Positions 20,101 to 28,711 of a DNA stretch of 64,000 nucleotides are shown piece after piece. The DNA is from Oscillospiraceae bacterium (GTDB lineage: Bacteria; Bacillota; Clostridia; Oscillospirales; CAG-272): positions 23,072 to 87,071 of the forward strand of contig SVSS01000006.1 in NCBI GenBank assembly GCA_015064185.1, in the 5' to 3' direction. Within the stretch, counting starts at the first letter, position 1. Each line of letters starts with the position of its first letter. Position numbers and translations under genes: made by a program. The notes under the pieces were generated by a model. The model saw only the letters and a program-made list of their open reading frames with translations, did no database searches and had not been told where the DNA came from.

Positions 20101-23012
20101 TTTGCGAGGTTAAAGATGTAATCACCCTGCTGGTTGTCAAAGCTACCGCCGTGAATGATGAGCTGAGCATTTTCGCCGCCAACGTAGAACATGCTTACGT
20201 CTGCGGGATCTTGACCCTCAACCTCAACGTAGTTGCCGTAGAACTCACCGCCATCGATGGTTACAGTGGAGCCTGCGGCGGCGCTGGCATCCACAATGCT
20301 ACCGCCTGCATAGAAGCGAAGCACAGTATCAGGCGTAGCGGGCGTGAAGTTAACGATGCCTGCACCGTTGACGTTAACAATATTACCGGTGGAGTTAAGG
20401 AAGGTGCCGCCCTTGAGGTTAAGCGTGCCTGTCGTTACACTAAACACAACCGGTGCTTTGCCGAGGTAAAGGCCGCTGTTGACGTCAACTGTAGCACCTG
20501 CACCGTCTACTACGATAAACGAGCCGTCAACCATAGCAAGATTGATCGTGCAGTTGTTCAGGATCAGCTTACCTGCCTCTACACGTGCAAACAACCCGTT
20601 TGCATCATATACCCAATCAGTCAAGGTAACCGTAACGTTAGGATCCCTGATTACGAAAGGAAGCATTTCGGGAATGGTAGTGTACTCAACAAACAGGTTT
20701 GCATTATCACCCGTTGTAAAGAATACCTGTTTATCGGTTTCACTACGCAGTGCCTCGTAGTTGTTCTGAGGAGCAGTCAAGATATACTCGCGGAGCATTG
20801 CCTTATACTCAGCAAGCGTTCCCGAGAAGTTTTCGGTCATTTCATATACACTGGCTTCACCGGCGCCCCAACCGATCACGTAGTAGCGTGCGCCTGCAGC
20901 AAACCATTTGTCAGCCTTCAGGAAGTCCTGAAGCTTGGTGCTGTCAGCAGAGCCTGCGTCAAGGTAGAAGGTAATGTCGCCGGCAGCTGCAGGGGTAAGA
21001 AGAAAAGCATCATTGGTAACCTTAGTGTCCGCCAACACGGAACCGCCGGCAAGTCTGAAGGTTGCCTTAACAATGTTGATCTTACCGGCAACACCGTCAA
21101 CGGTAGCGGTAAACAGGAACTTACCGCTGTTGGAAATATATGTGCCCTCGTTAACAGTCACAGTGCCACATGCAGCATTTTTAATGCTGACGATAGCGTT
21201 CTCTGCCGTAACAGAGGTGTTGGCACCCTTAAGGTCAACGGCTGCATTCTCACCGTTTACTACGATGAGAGGATTGTCGCCTGTTGCCACGATCGTTACG
21301 TTCTCAACGGTTACCTTACCGCCCTTCAGCTCTACAAGAGTGGTGGTTGCGTTGATCTCACAGTTGGTGAATACCAGGTTACCACCCTCAACAACAGCAA
21401 ACAAGCCGTTTACATTGTAGCTGCCGCCATTGATCGTAACGGTAACCTCGGGTTTTCTGATAACAAAGGAGGGCATTACACCAATATCAACAGACAGGTT
21501 TGCATTTTCACCCTTGGAGAAGAATATTTGCGTATTGGCATCTTTAGAATGGCGCAACGCCTCGTAAGCCGCGATAGGTGCCTTATACACCTCCCCACCA
21601 ATCTTCGCCTTCCACTCCTCAAAGGTACCGGTAAAGTTTTCGGTGAATTCATACATGTTGGATGTGTCAACATTCCAAGCCGTAATGGTGAAATGCGCGC
21701 CTGCTGCGACCCAACCGTTTTCAATGAAGAATTTCTGGGTCGTTTCATCGTTGGCTGCTTTGTCACCAAGGAACACCTTAACGGAACCGGGAGCAACAGC
21801 CCCGCCGTTGTCGGGTAACGTAGTGGGCAACGTAATACCGTCCGAATCGGTTGCAGCCTTCTTCTTCACGATCTGAGAGCCCCCTGACAGGTGGAATGCA
21901 CCGCCATAGATTTTGACAACGGGAGCAAAGTTGCTGGCCGAGTTTATCAAGATGGCCTGACCGCTGTTGGCAGTAAAGGTACCGCCGTAAATGTTAATAA
22001 CGTGCGCCGCCTTGGCGCCGTTTATGAAGAAGCGGTAAGCCGATGTAAAGGTACCGCCGTAAATGTTCCACTCACCGGGAAGGTTTTTGTCCCATTTTTC
22101 CAAGTGGGTAATTACGTGGATCTGGGGCTGAGGGCCGTTATCCTGCGTGCCGATATAAAATTTGTTGTTGTTGCCGCGCGTTATAGCAAACATATCGGCC
22201 TCGATCTTGGTGTTTCCAACAATCGTAAAGGTGGCTGGATTCGCTGCGGAGTCATGCTTGAACATCAAGCCGGTGGTCTTAAGGGTGGAATTCTCCACGC
22301 GGATCTCACCGTTGATAACGTAGAGGAAGCCTACGCTCGCCGCCTGCTTAGCCTCAAGCGTGGAGTTCTTGATGGTAACTGTATTTCTTTTGGTGATTGC
22401 AACGCTGTTGCCCGGTTCAATTATATCATTCGAACTGAACATGATGCTTTGCGCTTTGTGCTCGGACGTCATTACACAGTCCTCAATCGTGATCGTTGTA
22501 CCGCTTACGTTCTTCTCGCCCTTAATCTTCGTGGCGTTGACGATGTCACCGGTATGGCCTTCGGCAATGACGTTTTTCACCGTAAGGGTAACCTCGTCCT
22601 CATCCATGAGGAACAAGCCGGAAACACGGGTTGTAGCGGGCGCGATCATGTTATCCTCAAGGGTCAGGTTTTTAATCGTTGCAACCATGCCCGCTTTTTT
22701 AAAGTTAAACATGAAGCCCGAACGAACCGTGGAGCTGAACGTCATAGTGTGACCGTTACCGTCGATGATAACGTTAGCGTTCAAATCAAGCGTTTCGTTC
22801 AGCGTTACGTCTGCATCAAGACGGATCGTATCAGCCTCACCGGCCTGTACGACTGCATACGCAGCTTTGAAATTGGGGTGCTCGGATACGACAGTTTCGC
22901 CGTTCAGAGCCACATAGGGTGCTGCTTCAGAGGCGGAGGACACGAGCATTGCCATAACGAACAATGTCAGAATCATTGCCACCAAGAGAAGCATCTTAAA
23001 CTGTTTTCTCAT
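17103..23012 (-). CDS. Giant secreted right-handed beta-helix protein
   Basis: 1969 residues with start at the ATG at 23012 behind AAAAGGAGAAAAACT; the open frame extends 43 codons further upstream but that stretch overlaps the promoter. Residues 1-30 are a signal peptide (MRKQFKMLLLVAMILTLFVM). Most of the protein is a series of pectin-lyase-like coils with motifs such as VTINGGTF, KGGNFS and VDGGTF. Two related inserted modules occur at about 405-560 and 680-830, each with a phrase like MYEFTENFTGTFEEWKA and then EALR. A different domain fills about 1770-1969 (GTLIFPTKYL; DITGIAYAKV; TYYYASHLS). No LPXTG, SLH or dockerin signal is visible, so anchoring is unknown. A surface adhesin or glycan-binding protein is inferred; no catalytic triad is recognised. 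Confidence 0.85.
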   Translation of the reverse strand: MRKQFKMLLLVAMILTLFVMAMLVSSASEAAPYVALNGETVVSEHPNFKAAYAVVQAGEADTIRLDADVTLNETLDLNANVIIDGNGHTMTFSSTVRSGFMFNFKKAGMVATIKNLTLEDNMIAPATTRVSGLFLMDEDEVTLTVKNVIAEGHTGDIVNATKIKGEKNVSGTTITIEDCVMTSEHKAQSIMFSSNDIIEPGNSVAITKRNTVTIKNSTLEAKQAASVGFLYVINGEIRVENSTLKTTGLMFKHDSAANPATFTIVGNTKIEADMFAITRGNNNKFYIGTQDNGPQPQIHVITHLEKWDKNLPGEWNIYGGTFTSAYRFFINGAKAAHVINIYGGTFTANSGQAILINSASNFAPVVKIYGGAFHLSGGSQIVKKKAATDSDGITLPTTLPDNGGAVAPGSVKVFLGDKAANDETTQKFFIENGWVAAGAHFTITAWNVDTSNMYEFTENFTGTFEEWKAKIGGEVYKAPIAAYEALRHSKDANTQIFFSKGENANLSVDIGVMPSFVIRKPEVTVTINGGSYNVNGLFAVVEGGNLVFTNCEINATTTLVELKGGKVTVENVTIVATGDNPLIVVNGENAAVDLKGANTSVTAENAIVSIKNAACGTVTVNEGTYISNSGKFLFTATVDGVAGKINIVKATFRLAGGSVLADTKVTNDAFLLTPAAAGDITFYLDAGSADSTKLQDFLKADKWFAAGARYYVIGWGAGEASVYEMTENFSGTLAEYKAMLREYILTAPQNNYEALRSETDKQVFFTTGDNANLFVEYTTIPEMLPFVIRDPNVTVTLTDWVYDANGLFARVEAGKLILNNCTINLAMVDGSFIVVDGAGATVDVNSGLYLGKAPVVFSVTTGTLNLKGGTFLNSTGNIVNVNGAGIVNFTPATPDTVLRFYAGGSIVDASAAAGSTVTIDGGEFYGNYVEVEGQDPADVSMFYVGGENAQLIIHGGSFDNQQGDYIFNLANAGAKVTIDGGTFDGGRGWINAAVAGTVEVKANADAEKNPVFKDTNKTAGSAYINVDGGATVVLYVGTYTAGKNEYHMLYVKSGVLRVAGGIYTGSLFYATADSEIKVIGGNFTAKGKDAILFDFDGTLTANNLAILLDQEGSAGNPTFTVTDNAYIFNTSMDAATTSTLLTNANITVAGYAKVGLTFTGTEATDLTFASEADVKILLDKYVANGTLTLEGTVPTFKIKGKVNITVNGGTWNYGSDYLFNIVDGGATVTITGGTFNSVGGGVLYLGGKVASTVVIGNPTDARQAPRFNVTNGVAFIYNDAEDSKITIKNGSFTGNDITGFVGFRLADRAEVVVDGGTFTINKGSAVDKDGKVENNSALFYASKAGTTITINNGTFKAARIIYFTKSGTLTINDGSFSSNAFSIDSSYMIHSKGDGSIFNINGGTFRGNLYTTAIVLVNASANAQLNIKGGNFSKGLTWVYVKGPHTVTFDKLEGGTGPVFEGLNDGVGADMSGGSPSNKTPKGLLFESGELVGNFKAGTFKLLPADQCALFMLSEGTFTFEEGVVAQASYQMFRVEGTFDGTVTINGGTYTGIYIANMFYFAADKAQTEEPFLQGKYVINGGTFNAEDSSTLFHIGSLDDKIEMVIKGGNFSSKEVRLAFFTAASAMKFTIEGGTFTTTAPRMFYLEENTEPLVIKGGEFILAEKSGNKADDGIIYAVSKKHSKVSIQGGTFVDERTGNNQTFIKFAPYGVVEFAGPFKIYTAEQKTNFYYDNDDNSKSVPFTQTKATYNEKEYYVCVAYYNQNAPVVQNVPALRPVMGAEGLTFTASVSAEVATHLATLGTVSYGTLIFPTKYLPDGWQDGTDFLTELKAYATENNVSESSVYAMVDAVNGLATAEDGSLTITASLVNIKDANHTLDITGIAYAKVTAEDGTVTYYYASHLSAGVTNNMRTAVKTALCDDLQPTALDNGLHVYCYASIMKSNSFSRYSTPFQHSVKKYLAEADRVPQW

Positions 23013-23103
23013 AGTTTTTCTCCTTTTCTCATATTGCGGAAGCTCCGCCAATTTTGTTCGATTTGTGAACACTACGTGCACAAATTGAAAAAGGTACAAG
23101 TTC

Positions 23104-23132
23104 ATTATACATATTATTTCATTATCAGTCAA
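23104..23132 (-). promoter_or_regulatory. Promoter of the beta-helix gene
   Basis: On the minus strand TTGACT (23132-23127), 17 bases, TATAAT (23109-23104). Transcription would start near 23097, leaving an 85-base leader. The rest of the gap 23133-23463 holds only the terminator at 23310-23332. Confidence 0.8.
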
Positions 23133-23309
23133 TGCCCACATTCATTTTTCTCATTTTTTAACAAAAAAAGCAGCATTAAATCGTGCAGTTTGACAACAGA
23201 TGTTTTCTTACCGTATAATTTTATAAATCAAGCTCTTTAGATAGCAGAAAAAACAACCCAAAAAGCACCTAAAAAGAGCAAATAAAACCACCGAAAAGGA
23301 ATAAAAAAA

Positions 23310-23332
23310 AGCCCTCTCTTGCCGAGAGGGCT
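23310..23332 (-). terminator. Terminator of the CNNM-regulator-rnhA operon
   Basis: AGCCCTCTC (23310-23318) pairs with GAGAGGGCT (23324-23332); on the minus strand it is followed by TTTTTTTATT. Confidence 0.8.
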
Positions 23333-23463
23333 TGGTTTTGTGCGATTTTTAATTTATAAATATTCGCAAATTCAGTATAGTTTTACACTTGACACTACAA
23401 AGCTCCACAGCTGTGCTTTGGAGCCTGAGCATCGATACGCACCGTATTGCGAAAAAAGCACCG

Positions 23464-23907
23464 TCACTCACTCGCAAAACTATCCGCAAAGGCGGTTGCC
23501 AGCCGATCGCAACGCTCGTTATAGGGATGCCCCGCGTGCCCACGTACCCACTTGAAGGTAACATCATGCTTTTTGAGAAGCCCCAAGAGCTGCTCCCAAA
23601 GATCAGCATTCAGCGCAGGGCTTTTATCTGCCTTGCGCCAGCCGCGTGCGCGCCAACCCTCTGCCCAGCCGTTGCTCACCGCCTCCACCACATAGCGAGA
23701 GTCGGAGGTCAGCGTCACCTCACAGGGCTCGCGCAATGCCGCAAGCGCCGCAATCACGCCGCAAAGCTCCATACGGTTGTTGGTGGTATGCGCTTCGCCC
23801 CCCGAAAGCTCCTTTTCATGTCCGCCGTACACAAGGATCGCCCCCCAACCGCCACGGCCGGGGTTGCCTCTGCAGGCGCCGTCTGTGTAAATATCAACGT
23901 GCTTCAT
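23464..23907 (-). CDS. rnhA: Ribonuclease HI
   Basis: 147 residues, the normal length. Catalytic residues are present: Asp9 ([12 protein letters not shown]), Glu47 (NNRMEL), Asp69 (TSDSRYV), Asp134, and His124 in [11 protein letters not shown]. It cuts the RNA strand of RNA-DNA hybrids in the cytoplasm. The start codon overlaps the stop of the upstream DtxR-type gene (ATGA), so it is translated as the last gene of the CNNM operon; nothing in the enzyme itself suggests a metal-homeostasis job. Confidence 0.95.
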   Translation of the reverse strand: MKHVDIYTDGACRGNPGRGGWGAILVYGGHEKELSGGEAHTTNNRMELCGVIAALAALREPCEVTLTSDSRYVVEAVSNGWAEGWRARGWRKADKSPALNADLWEQLLGLLKKHDVTFKWVRGHAGHPYNERCDRLATAFADSFASE

Positions 23908-24281
23908 GCTTCACTCTTCATTTTCGCAAGAAACGCCTTCAGGCAGGAAACCGTTTCTTCACTGAGATCGTGCTCGATCTTGCAGGCATCCTCAAGCGCG
24001 GTGTCGTGAGAAACGCCGATCGCCATAAGCGCCTGTGCAAGCAAGCAGTGCCTTTCGTACATACGCTGTGCCACGGCAAGCCCCTTTTCTGTCAGGGCAA
24101 GCCCGCCCTCATCGGTTGCGGTAACAAACCCGCTTGCTCTGAGCTCGCGCAGCATCACACTAACAGTAGGACGGGAAAATCCAAGCGCCGCGCAAAGATC
24201 CACTGCACGCACCTTACTTTTTTGGCTTGAAAGAATCAAGATCTGTTCAAGATAATTCTCGCCCGATTCATGAATTGCCAC
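23904..24281 (-). CDS. DtxR/MntR-family metal-dependent regulator
   Basis: 125 residues: N-terminal winged helix (about 1-65, recognition helix [15 protein letters not shown]) and metal-binding/dimerisation domain (about 66-125), no C-terminal SH3-like domain, as in MntR. Aligned by eye to the known families, ligand positions are Asn9, Glu12, His78, Cys100, Glu103 and His104. DACKIEH has Cys where MntR has Glu99, as in DtxR/IdeR (DACRWEH), so the metal may be Fe(II) rather than Mn(II). It sits 24 bases after a CNNM transporter gene and overlaps rnhA by four bases. Control of its own operon is plausible but no operator was recognised. Confidence 0.85.
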   Translation of the reverse strand: MAIHESGENYLEQILILSSQKSKVRAVDLCAALGFSRPTVSVMLRELRASGFVTATDEGGLALTEKGLAVAQRMYERHCLLAQALMAIGVSHDTALEDACKIEHDLSEETVSCLKAFLAKMKSEA

Positions 24282-24305
24282 GACGCTCCCCTCCTTGCGT
24301 TTTGT

Positions 24306-25616
24306 TTACAGCTCTTCCCCGTCCTCATCCTTCGGCTGAGGCTTGACAAAGAGTGTAAGCTTTGTTACACGCTCCTCATCCATAGCCGAAACGATGACAA
24401 ACAGGTTTTCGTAGGCGAAGCTGTCGCCCACGTGCGGGTTTGCCTCCAGCATTTCAACCGCCCAACCACCCATGGTGGTATATTCACAGCTGAAATCCTC
24501 GGGGCATTTGAAGTCTACCTCATCAAAGCAGTCCTCTATGTTCATTTCGCCCGATACCTCATAGGTGTTTTCACCCGTGGGGTAGCATTCAGTCACAATA
24601 ACGTCGGTATCATCCCAAATGTCGCCTACCAGCTCCTCAAGGATATCCTCCATGGTTACCACACCAAGGGTACCGCCAAACTCGTCAATCACGATAGCCA
24701 AATGCATCTTTTGCTCACGCAAGCGTGCAAGGGCTGCCGGCAGCTTCATGGTCTTGTGAAATTTCAAAGGCTTCATCAGGAGCTCGCGCACATTGGGGGT
24801 CTGCCCACCCACGCACGCCTTATAGTAGCGATTGAGCGACATCACGCCAATGATGTTATCAACGCTGTCCTCATACACAGGGATACGCGAGAACTGCGCC
24901 GCATCAGATACCAGTGCATGCAAGGCATCTTGATCGTCAACATCAAACGCCGTCATATTAATGCGGGGCGTCATGATCTTTTCCACAGTGATATCATGGA
25001 ATTCGAGCGCGGATTGCAAAAGCTCACCCTGATCCTCGTCGATCACGCCCTCCTCCTCGATCGTTTCAATGATCGAGGAAAGCTCCTCCTCAGTCACTGT
25101 CGGGTCGCTGTCGCTGCGATCCTTGCCCCAGAGCTTGCGCAATACAAACAAAAGTGCCATTACGATCGCCACGATAGGGCTGACAAGCACGGTAAGCACA
25201 CGCGTGGGAATCGCCACAATACGCGCCACCACGTCAGCGTGCTGCTTGGCAAGCACCTTAGGCACGATCTCACCGCAAATGAGGATCACAACAGTAACAA
25301 GCAGCGTTGCAATAAAGGAAGCAACGCCCGCATTTTGGGGGAATAAATTCATTACGATCAGTGTTGTACACGTGGATACCGCAATGTTTGCTAAGTTATT
25401 GCCTACCAGAATGGTAGACAGAGAAATGGTAAAGTTTTCGGCTATCTTATGCGCAACACTCGCCGTGCGAGAGCCTTCCTCAGCGGCACGACGCAGGCGC
25501 ATCTTGTTTGCCGTATTAAAAGCAATTTCAGATGCCGAGAAATAAGCGGAAAGGCACACCATGACAAAAATAACAACGTATGCCCACCACATTTTAGCAA
25601 AATGCTCTGCCATCAT
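24306..25616 (-). CDS. CNNM/CorC-type transporter with CBS domains (copy 2)
   Basis: 436 residues: CNNM (DUF21) membrane domain with about four helices (about 1-190), a CBS pair (about 205-330), and a C-terminal CorC_HlyC domain (about 345-425). Typical phrases are FSASEIAFNTANKMRLRR, EEEGVIDEDQGELLQSALEF and FGGTLGVVTMEDILEELVGD. The family is linked to Mg(II)/divalent-cation export or homeostasis. The start (ATG at 25616) overlaps the stop of the upstream paralogue (ATGA); a second ATG follows directly. Often labelled hemolysin in databases; there is no evidence for haemolytic activity. Confidence 0.9.
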   Translation of the reverse strand: MMAEHFAKMWWAYVVIFVMVCLSAYFSASEIAFNTANKMRLRRAAEEGSRTASVAHKIAENFTISLSTILVGNNLANIAVSTCTTLIVMNLFPQNAGVASFIATLLVTVVILICGEIVPKVLAKQHADVVARIVAIPTRVLTVLVSPIVAIVMALLFVLRKLWGKDRSDSDPTVTEEELSSIIETIEEEGVIDEDQGELLQSALEFHDITVEKIMTPRINMTAFDVDDQDALHALVSDAAQFSRIPVYEDSVDNIIGVMSLNRYYKACVGGQTPNVRELLMKPLKFHKTMKLPAALARLREQKMHLAIVIDEFGGTLGVVTMEDILEELVGDIWDDTDVIVTECYPTGENTYEVSGEMNIEDCFDEVDFKCPEDFSCEYTTMGGWAVEMLEANPHVGDSFAYENLFVIVSAMDEERVTKLTLFVKPQPKDEDGEEL

Positions 25617-26941
25617 GCCTCAACCTCCTTTTCGGTGGCTGCGGCAGCTCTTGCCGCCAGCTCCTCCTCATCAAGCACGTGCACAAAGGTGCGCACGGGG
25701 CGCTGATTTTCTACCGTTTCAACGGTAAATTCGAGGTCGTCCACCACAAAGCTTTCTTCCTCCTTGGGAAGTCTGCCAAGGGTTTCAAGCATCAGGGAAA
25801 GCAAGGGCTTTGTCGCCAATGCCTTTGGTGCTTCAGAAAGACCGATACGCTCGTAAAGCGTACCGACAAGCATGTGCGTATTTACAAGGTAACGGTTGCC
25901 GCCCAGCGTCTGGAAGTTCTGGTCAACCACGTCCTCTTCGTCAAAGATCTCACCCACCAATTCCTCAAGGATATCCTCAATGGTGACAAGACCCGTGATC
26001 TTCTTGTTTTTATCACGAACAAGTGCCATATGGTTTTTGTGTTGACGCATATCGGTCAAGAGATCGTCGATCTTAGCGTCCTCCGTCACAAAAAAGGGCT
26101 TTGACAGCATCGAGCGCACCGTCGTCTTCGGATTGCGGTGATATTCCGCCAGGAAGCGGCGCACGTGCAACGTGCCGATGATGCGATTCACATCCCCTGC
26201 ATAAACGGGGATACGCGAATAGTTGGTTCCCTTAATGACGGCAAGCACCTCCTCAGTGCCGGCGGCGACGTTAAGCATCTCAATATCGCGTGCCATCGTC
26301 ATAATATCCGCCACAACAGTATCGCCAAATTCAAGCGCGGACTTCAGCATATCGCCCTGCTCCTCATCCACAACGCCCTCCTCCTCGACTGTATCAAGGA
26401 TCTCCATTAACTCATCCTCGGTAATAGAGGGCTCGGCTTCCTTTTTGGCAAATGCCTTTGATGCCGCAGTGGAGATCAAGCCAAAAAAGCCGGAAATAGG
26501 GGAAAGCACACGCATCAAAAAGCGAAGCGAGCTTTGGAAGAACAGCGAAACGCTCTGGCTTCGGTCATTGGCAAAGCTTTTGGGAATCATTTCGCTGAGC
26601 AAAAAGATCACCGCCGTGCTCGCCACACTGCACGCAATAGAGAAGCCGAAGGAATTAATATCCACGCCCTTAGGCTCAAAAAGATTGGTAGCAATCAAAG
26701 TCGCCACCGATGCAGCAGCAATTTTCGTTACGTTGTTGCCGACCAAAAGCGTTGTAAGCGCCTTGTCAAATCTGTTAAGCACCCACAAAACACCACGTGC
26801 GCGCTTGTTCCCGTCATCTGCGAGGGCCTTTATCTTAATTCTGTTGACCGCCGAGAACGAGCTCTCGGTTGCCGCAAAATAAGCGCCACCCACCACACAA
26901 ATTGCAAACACAATCCATAAGGGTACTGTACTACTGTCCAT
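25613..26941 (-). CDS. CNNM/CorC-type transporter with CBS domains (copy 1)
   Basis: 442 residues, same architecture as its downstream neighbour: CNNM domain (about 1-195, AATESSFSAVNRIKIKAL), CBS pair (about 205-330, SRIPVYAGDVNRIIGTLHV and TGLVTIEDILEELVGE), CorC_HlyC domain (about 345-420), then an acidic/Ala-rich tail. The two copies are clearly paralogous but diverged, so they could form a heteromer. First gene of the operon, 50 bases downstream of a full-consensus promoter. Role in divalent-cation handling is a family inference. Confidence 0.9.
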   Translation of the reverse strand: MDSSTVPLWIVFAICVVGGAYFAATESSFSAVNRIKIKALADDGNKRARGVLWVLNRFDKALTTLLVGNNVTKIAAASVATLIATNLFEPKGVDINSFGFSIACSVASTAVIFLLSEMIPKSFANDRSQSVSLFFQSSLRFLMRVLSPISGFFGLISTAASKAFAKKEAEPSITEDELMEILDTVEEEGVVDEEQGDMLKSALEFGDTVVADIMTMARDIEMLNVAAGTEEVLAVIKGTNYSRIPVYAGDVNRIIGTLHVRRFLAEYHRNPKTTVRSMLSKPFFVTEDAKIDDLLTDMRQHKNHMALVRDKNKKITGLVTIEDILEELVGEIFDEEDVVDQNFQTLGGNRYLVNTHMLVGTLYERIGLSEAPKALATKPLLSLMLETLGRLPKEEESFVVDDLEFTVETVENQRPVRTFVHVLDEEELAARAAAATEKEVEA

Positions 26942-26990
26942 GAAGAAAAACCAACTCCTTTTAGTTTTAATTTGAAAGTGTTTAAAAAGT

Positions 26991-27019
26991 ATTATAACAT
27001 ATATAAATCATTTTGTCAA
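26991..27019 (-). promoter_or_regulatory. Consensus promoter of the CNNM-regulator-rnhA operon
   Basis: On the minus strand TTGACA (27019-27014), exactly 17 bases, TATAAT (26996-26991). The 374-bp repeat copy B begins 34 bases upstream of the -35 box, so the repeat lies next to but does not break the promoter. Confidence 0.88.
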
Positions 27020-27052
27020 GGTGCACCGACACATCGGTATCATCCACTCGCA

Positions 27053-27426
27053 AATCACAACCACCCGTCAAACGGGTGGTTTGCACTAGGGCTAAAAGCC
27101 CAATAGTACCAGCCAGCGGCTCAAGCCGCTGGCTTTTGCTTTCAAAAGCCGTCTGCAAAAATGCCTTCTCCTTGAGGAGAAGGTGGCAGCCGAAGGCTGA
27201 CGGATGAGGTGTAGCGCGAAGCGCGTTTGTGCGGCTCGTTGCAAAACTCGAACACGCCGCTATGGCGGCTACACCTCACCACCCGCTACGCGGGAGCCTC
27301 TCCTCAAGGAGAAGCCTTATGTAACGATACACTCTATACAAAAGGGGTATAACCCATTGTTCACCACCCGCATAGCGGGTGGTTGTCTGTTTCGCACTTC
27401 GTGCGGGGGTGCCTGAAGGCACTAAA
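27053..27426. repeat. 374-bp hairpin-chain repeat, copy B
   Basis: Same orientation and same length as copy A (16626-16999), about 98% identical. Some differences keep base pairing better than in A: AGCCAGCGGCTCAAGCCGCT pairs fully here, and CGCACTTCGTGCG is a perfect hairpin here where A reads CGCGCTGCGTGCG. It lies between the CNNM promoter and the 3' end of the gene at 27466. No terminal target duplication is visible by eye. Confidence 0.85.
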
Positions 27427-27431
27427 ACGAA

Positions 27432-27459
27432 GGTGCAACACGCACACTGCCGTTGCACC
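27432..27459 (-). terminator. Probable terminator of the DUF5685/J-protein operon
   Basis: GGTGCAAC (27432-27439) and GTTGCACC (27452-27459) form an 8-bp stem; on the minus strand CTTCGTTTT follows. Six bases after the stop of the gene at 27466. Confidence 0.5.
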
Positions 27460-27465
27460 CTTTTC

Positions 27466-28005
27466 TTAATCCTCTCGTAAAAAGCGAAATCTACCTCGAA
27501 GGCGAAGCATATAAGCCGTGATCAGACGCGTGAGCGCCACGTCATAAACCGCAAAAACAGCATTCAGCGGCAACAAGAGCAGGATATACCAAGCCTTCCA
27601 TTCGACGGTATACAGCATAAGCACCTTTACCGATACCAGCACGATCACCACCGCCGCAACATTAAAAGCTAAAATTTTTAGAAGCCACGATGCCGCACGG
27701 GAAAGATATCCCTCAAGCAGCACCTTTAGGATGGGGTAATATCCTGCAAACAGCAAATACACCAGCGCCGGCGTCTTGCTCGGCAACAGCAAGAGCGCCA
27801 GCACCGAGGTTACAAGATAGATAAGCAGAGGGTATTTCCCCTTTAGCTCTATCACGGCAAATACGACCGTGAGTGAGGCAACGGCTGCCATGGTGAGATC
27901 AAGCACCTCAACAAAAGCCCCAAATGCGAGAAAAATCACACCAAGTGCCGCCAAAACAGCAGATGTGGTGAGATATCTCGTTGCTTTTCTTCTGCGTGTT
28001 GCCAT
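27466..28005 (-). CDS. Polytopic membrane protein of unknown function
   Basis: Start taken at the ATG at 28005 (MATRRRKATRYL), one base after the stop of the J-domain gene; the open frame begins 18 codons earlier inside that gene. 179 residues with about five or six membrane helices and a positively charged end (LRGRFRFLRED). I do not recognise the family with confidence; size and helix pattern recall small substrate-binding membrane subunits, but no diagnostic motif is seen. Third gene of a tight operon with the DUF5685 and J-domain proteins, which suggests a shared membrane-related job. Confidence 0.75.
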   Translation of the reverse strand: MATRRRKATRYLTTSAVLAALGVIFLAFGAFVEVLDLTMAAVASLTVVFAVIELKGKYPLLIYLVTSVLALLLLPSKTPALVYLLFAGYYPILKVLLEGYLSRAASWLLKILAFNVAAVVIVLVSVKVLMLYTVEWKAWYILLLLPLNAVFAVYDVALTRLITAYMLRLRGRFRFLRED

Positions 28006-28006
28006 A

Positions 28007-28711
28007 TCAGCAGCAGGGGATAAGATCGCCGCCCATGCACTCACAGCAGCAATCAGCACAGATCAGCGTGGTGCACATATCGCAGCCACCATCGCCCTCG
28101 GAGGTACGGTAGCCCCTGCCAAAGCCGCCCGCCTTTTGGTGCATTCTCTCTTTGAACTGCCAATACTCGTTATTGGTAGGCTCCATGCGGTAGGCCGTTT
28201 CAAAGGAACGCTGTGCATCCACATAAAAGCCCTTATGAAGCTGGATGCACCCGAGCAAAAAGACCCATTCGGCGCCTCTGTCCGCTTGCTCTACCTCATC
28301 AAGCAAGCGCTCCGCTTCACGAATGTTGCCGCCGTTAATATAGTTTCTAATGGCTGTGAACTTTGCCTTTGCATCGGCGGAGTAGCTTTGCGAGTGATAG
28401 TTGGTGCCACCACCCATATTCTGCCCGTAGCCGCGCTCTTTGCCACCCGACTGTGTATTACCCGCGGACGTGTAGCCGGATTTCGGCTCCTCGTAATAAT
28501 TTCCACCGCTCGCAGCCTCCTCACGCATGCGCGTGATCTCCTCGTAAGCCGCATTGATCTCCTTCATCTTCTCGTTTGCGAGATCTGCAAGATCAGAGTC
28601 GCTGTAACGGTCAGGATGGTATTTGCGCACCAGCTCGCGGTACGCCTTTTTGATCTCTTCATCATCGGCGCTGGGCGACACACCAAGCACCTTGTAGGGA
28701 TTATTACTCAC
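28007..28711 (-). CDS. J-domain protein with cysteine-rich C-terminus
   Basis: 234 residues. N-terminal J domain (about 3-70) with the HPD motif at 32-34 ([11 protein letters not shown]) that stimulates DnaK ATPase. Then a Gly/Ser/Tyr-rich linker (about 70-125), a helical TPR-like stretch (about 125-190), and a tail with eight cysteines in the last 25 residues ([20 protein letters not shown]). It lacks the DnaJ zinc-finger domain, so it is not the main DnaJ. The Cys tail could bind metal, be acylated or act in redox; none can be decided. The start overlaps the DUF5685 stop by eight bases. Confidence 0.88.
   Translation of the reverse strand: MSNNPYKVLGVSPSADDEEIKKAYRELVRKYHPDRYSDSDLADLANEKMKEINAAYEEITRMREEAASGGNYYEEPKSGYTSAGNTQSGGKERGYGQNMGGGTNYHSQSYSADAKAKFTAIRNYINGGNIREAERLLDEVEQADRGAEWVFLLGCIQLHKGFYVDAQRSFETAYRMEPTNNEYWQFKERMHQKAGGFGRGYRTSEGDGGCDMCTTLICADCCCECMGGDLIPCC

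Noticed and set aside
19872..21818. 648-codon plus-strand open frame over the beta-helix gene
   Set aside because: Repeats in the beta-helix gene keep several antisense frames open; no start signal or domain is seen.
24306..26941. Hemolysins
   Set aside because: CNNM-CBS-CorC proteins are often labelled hemolysin in databases, but the architecture is that of cation transporters.
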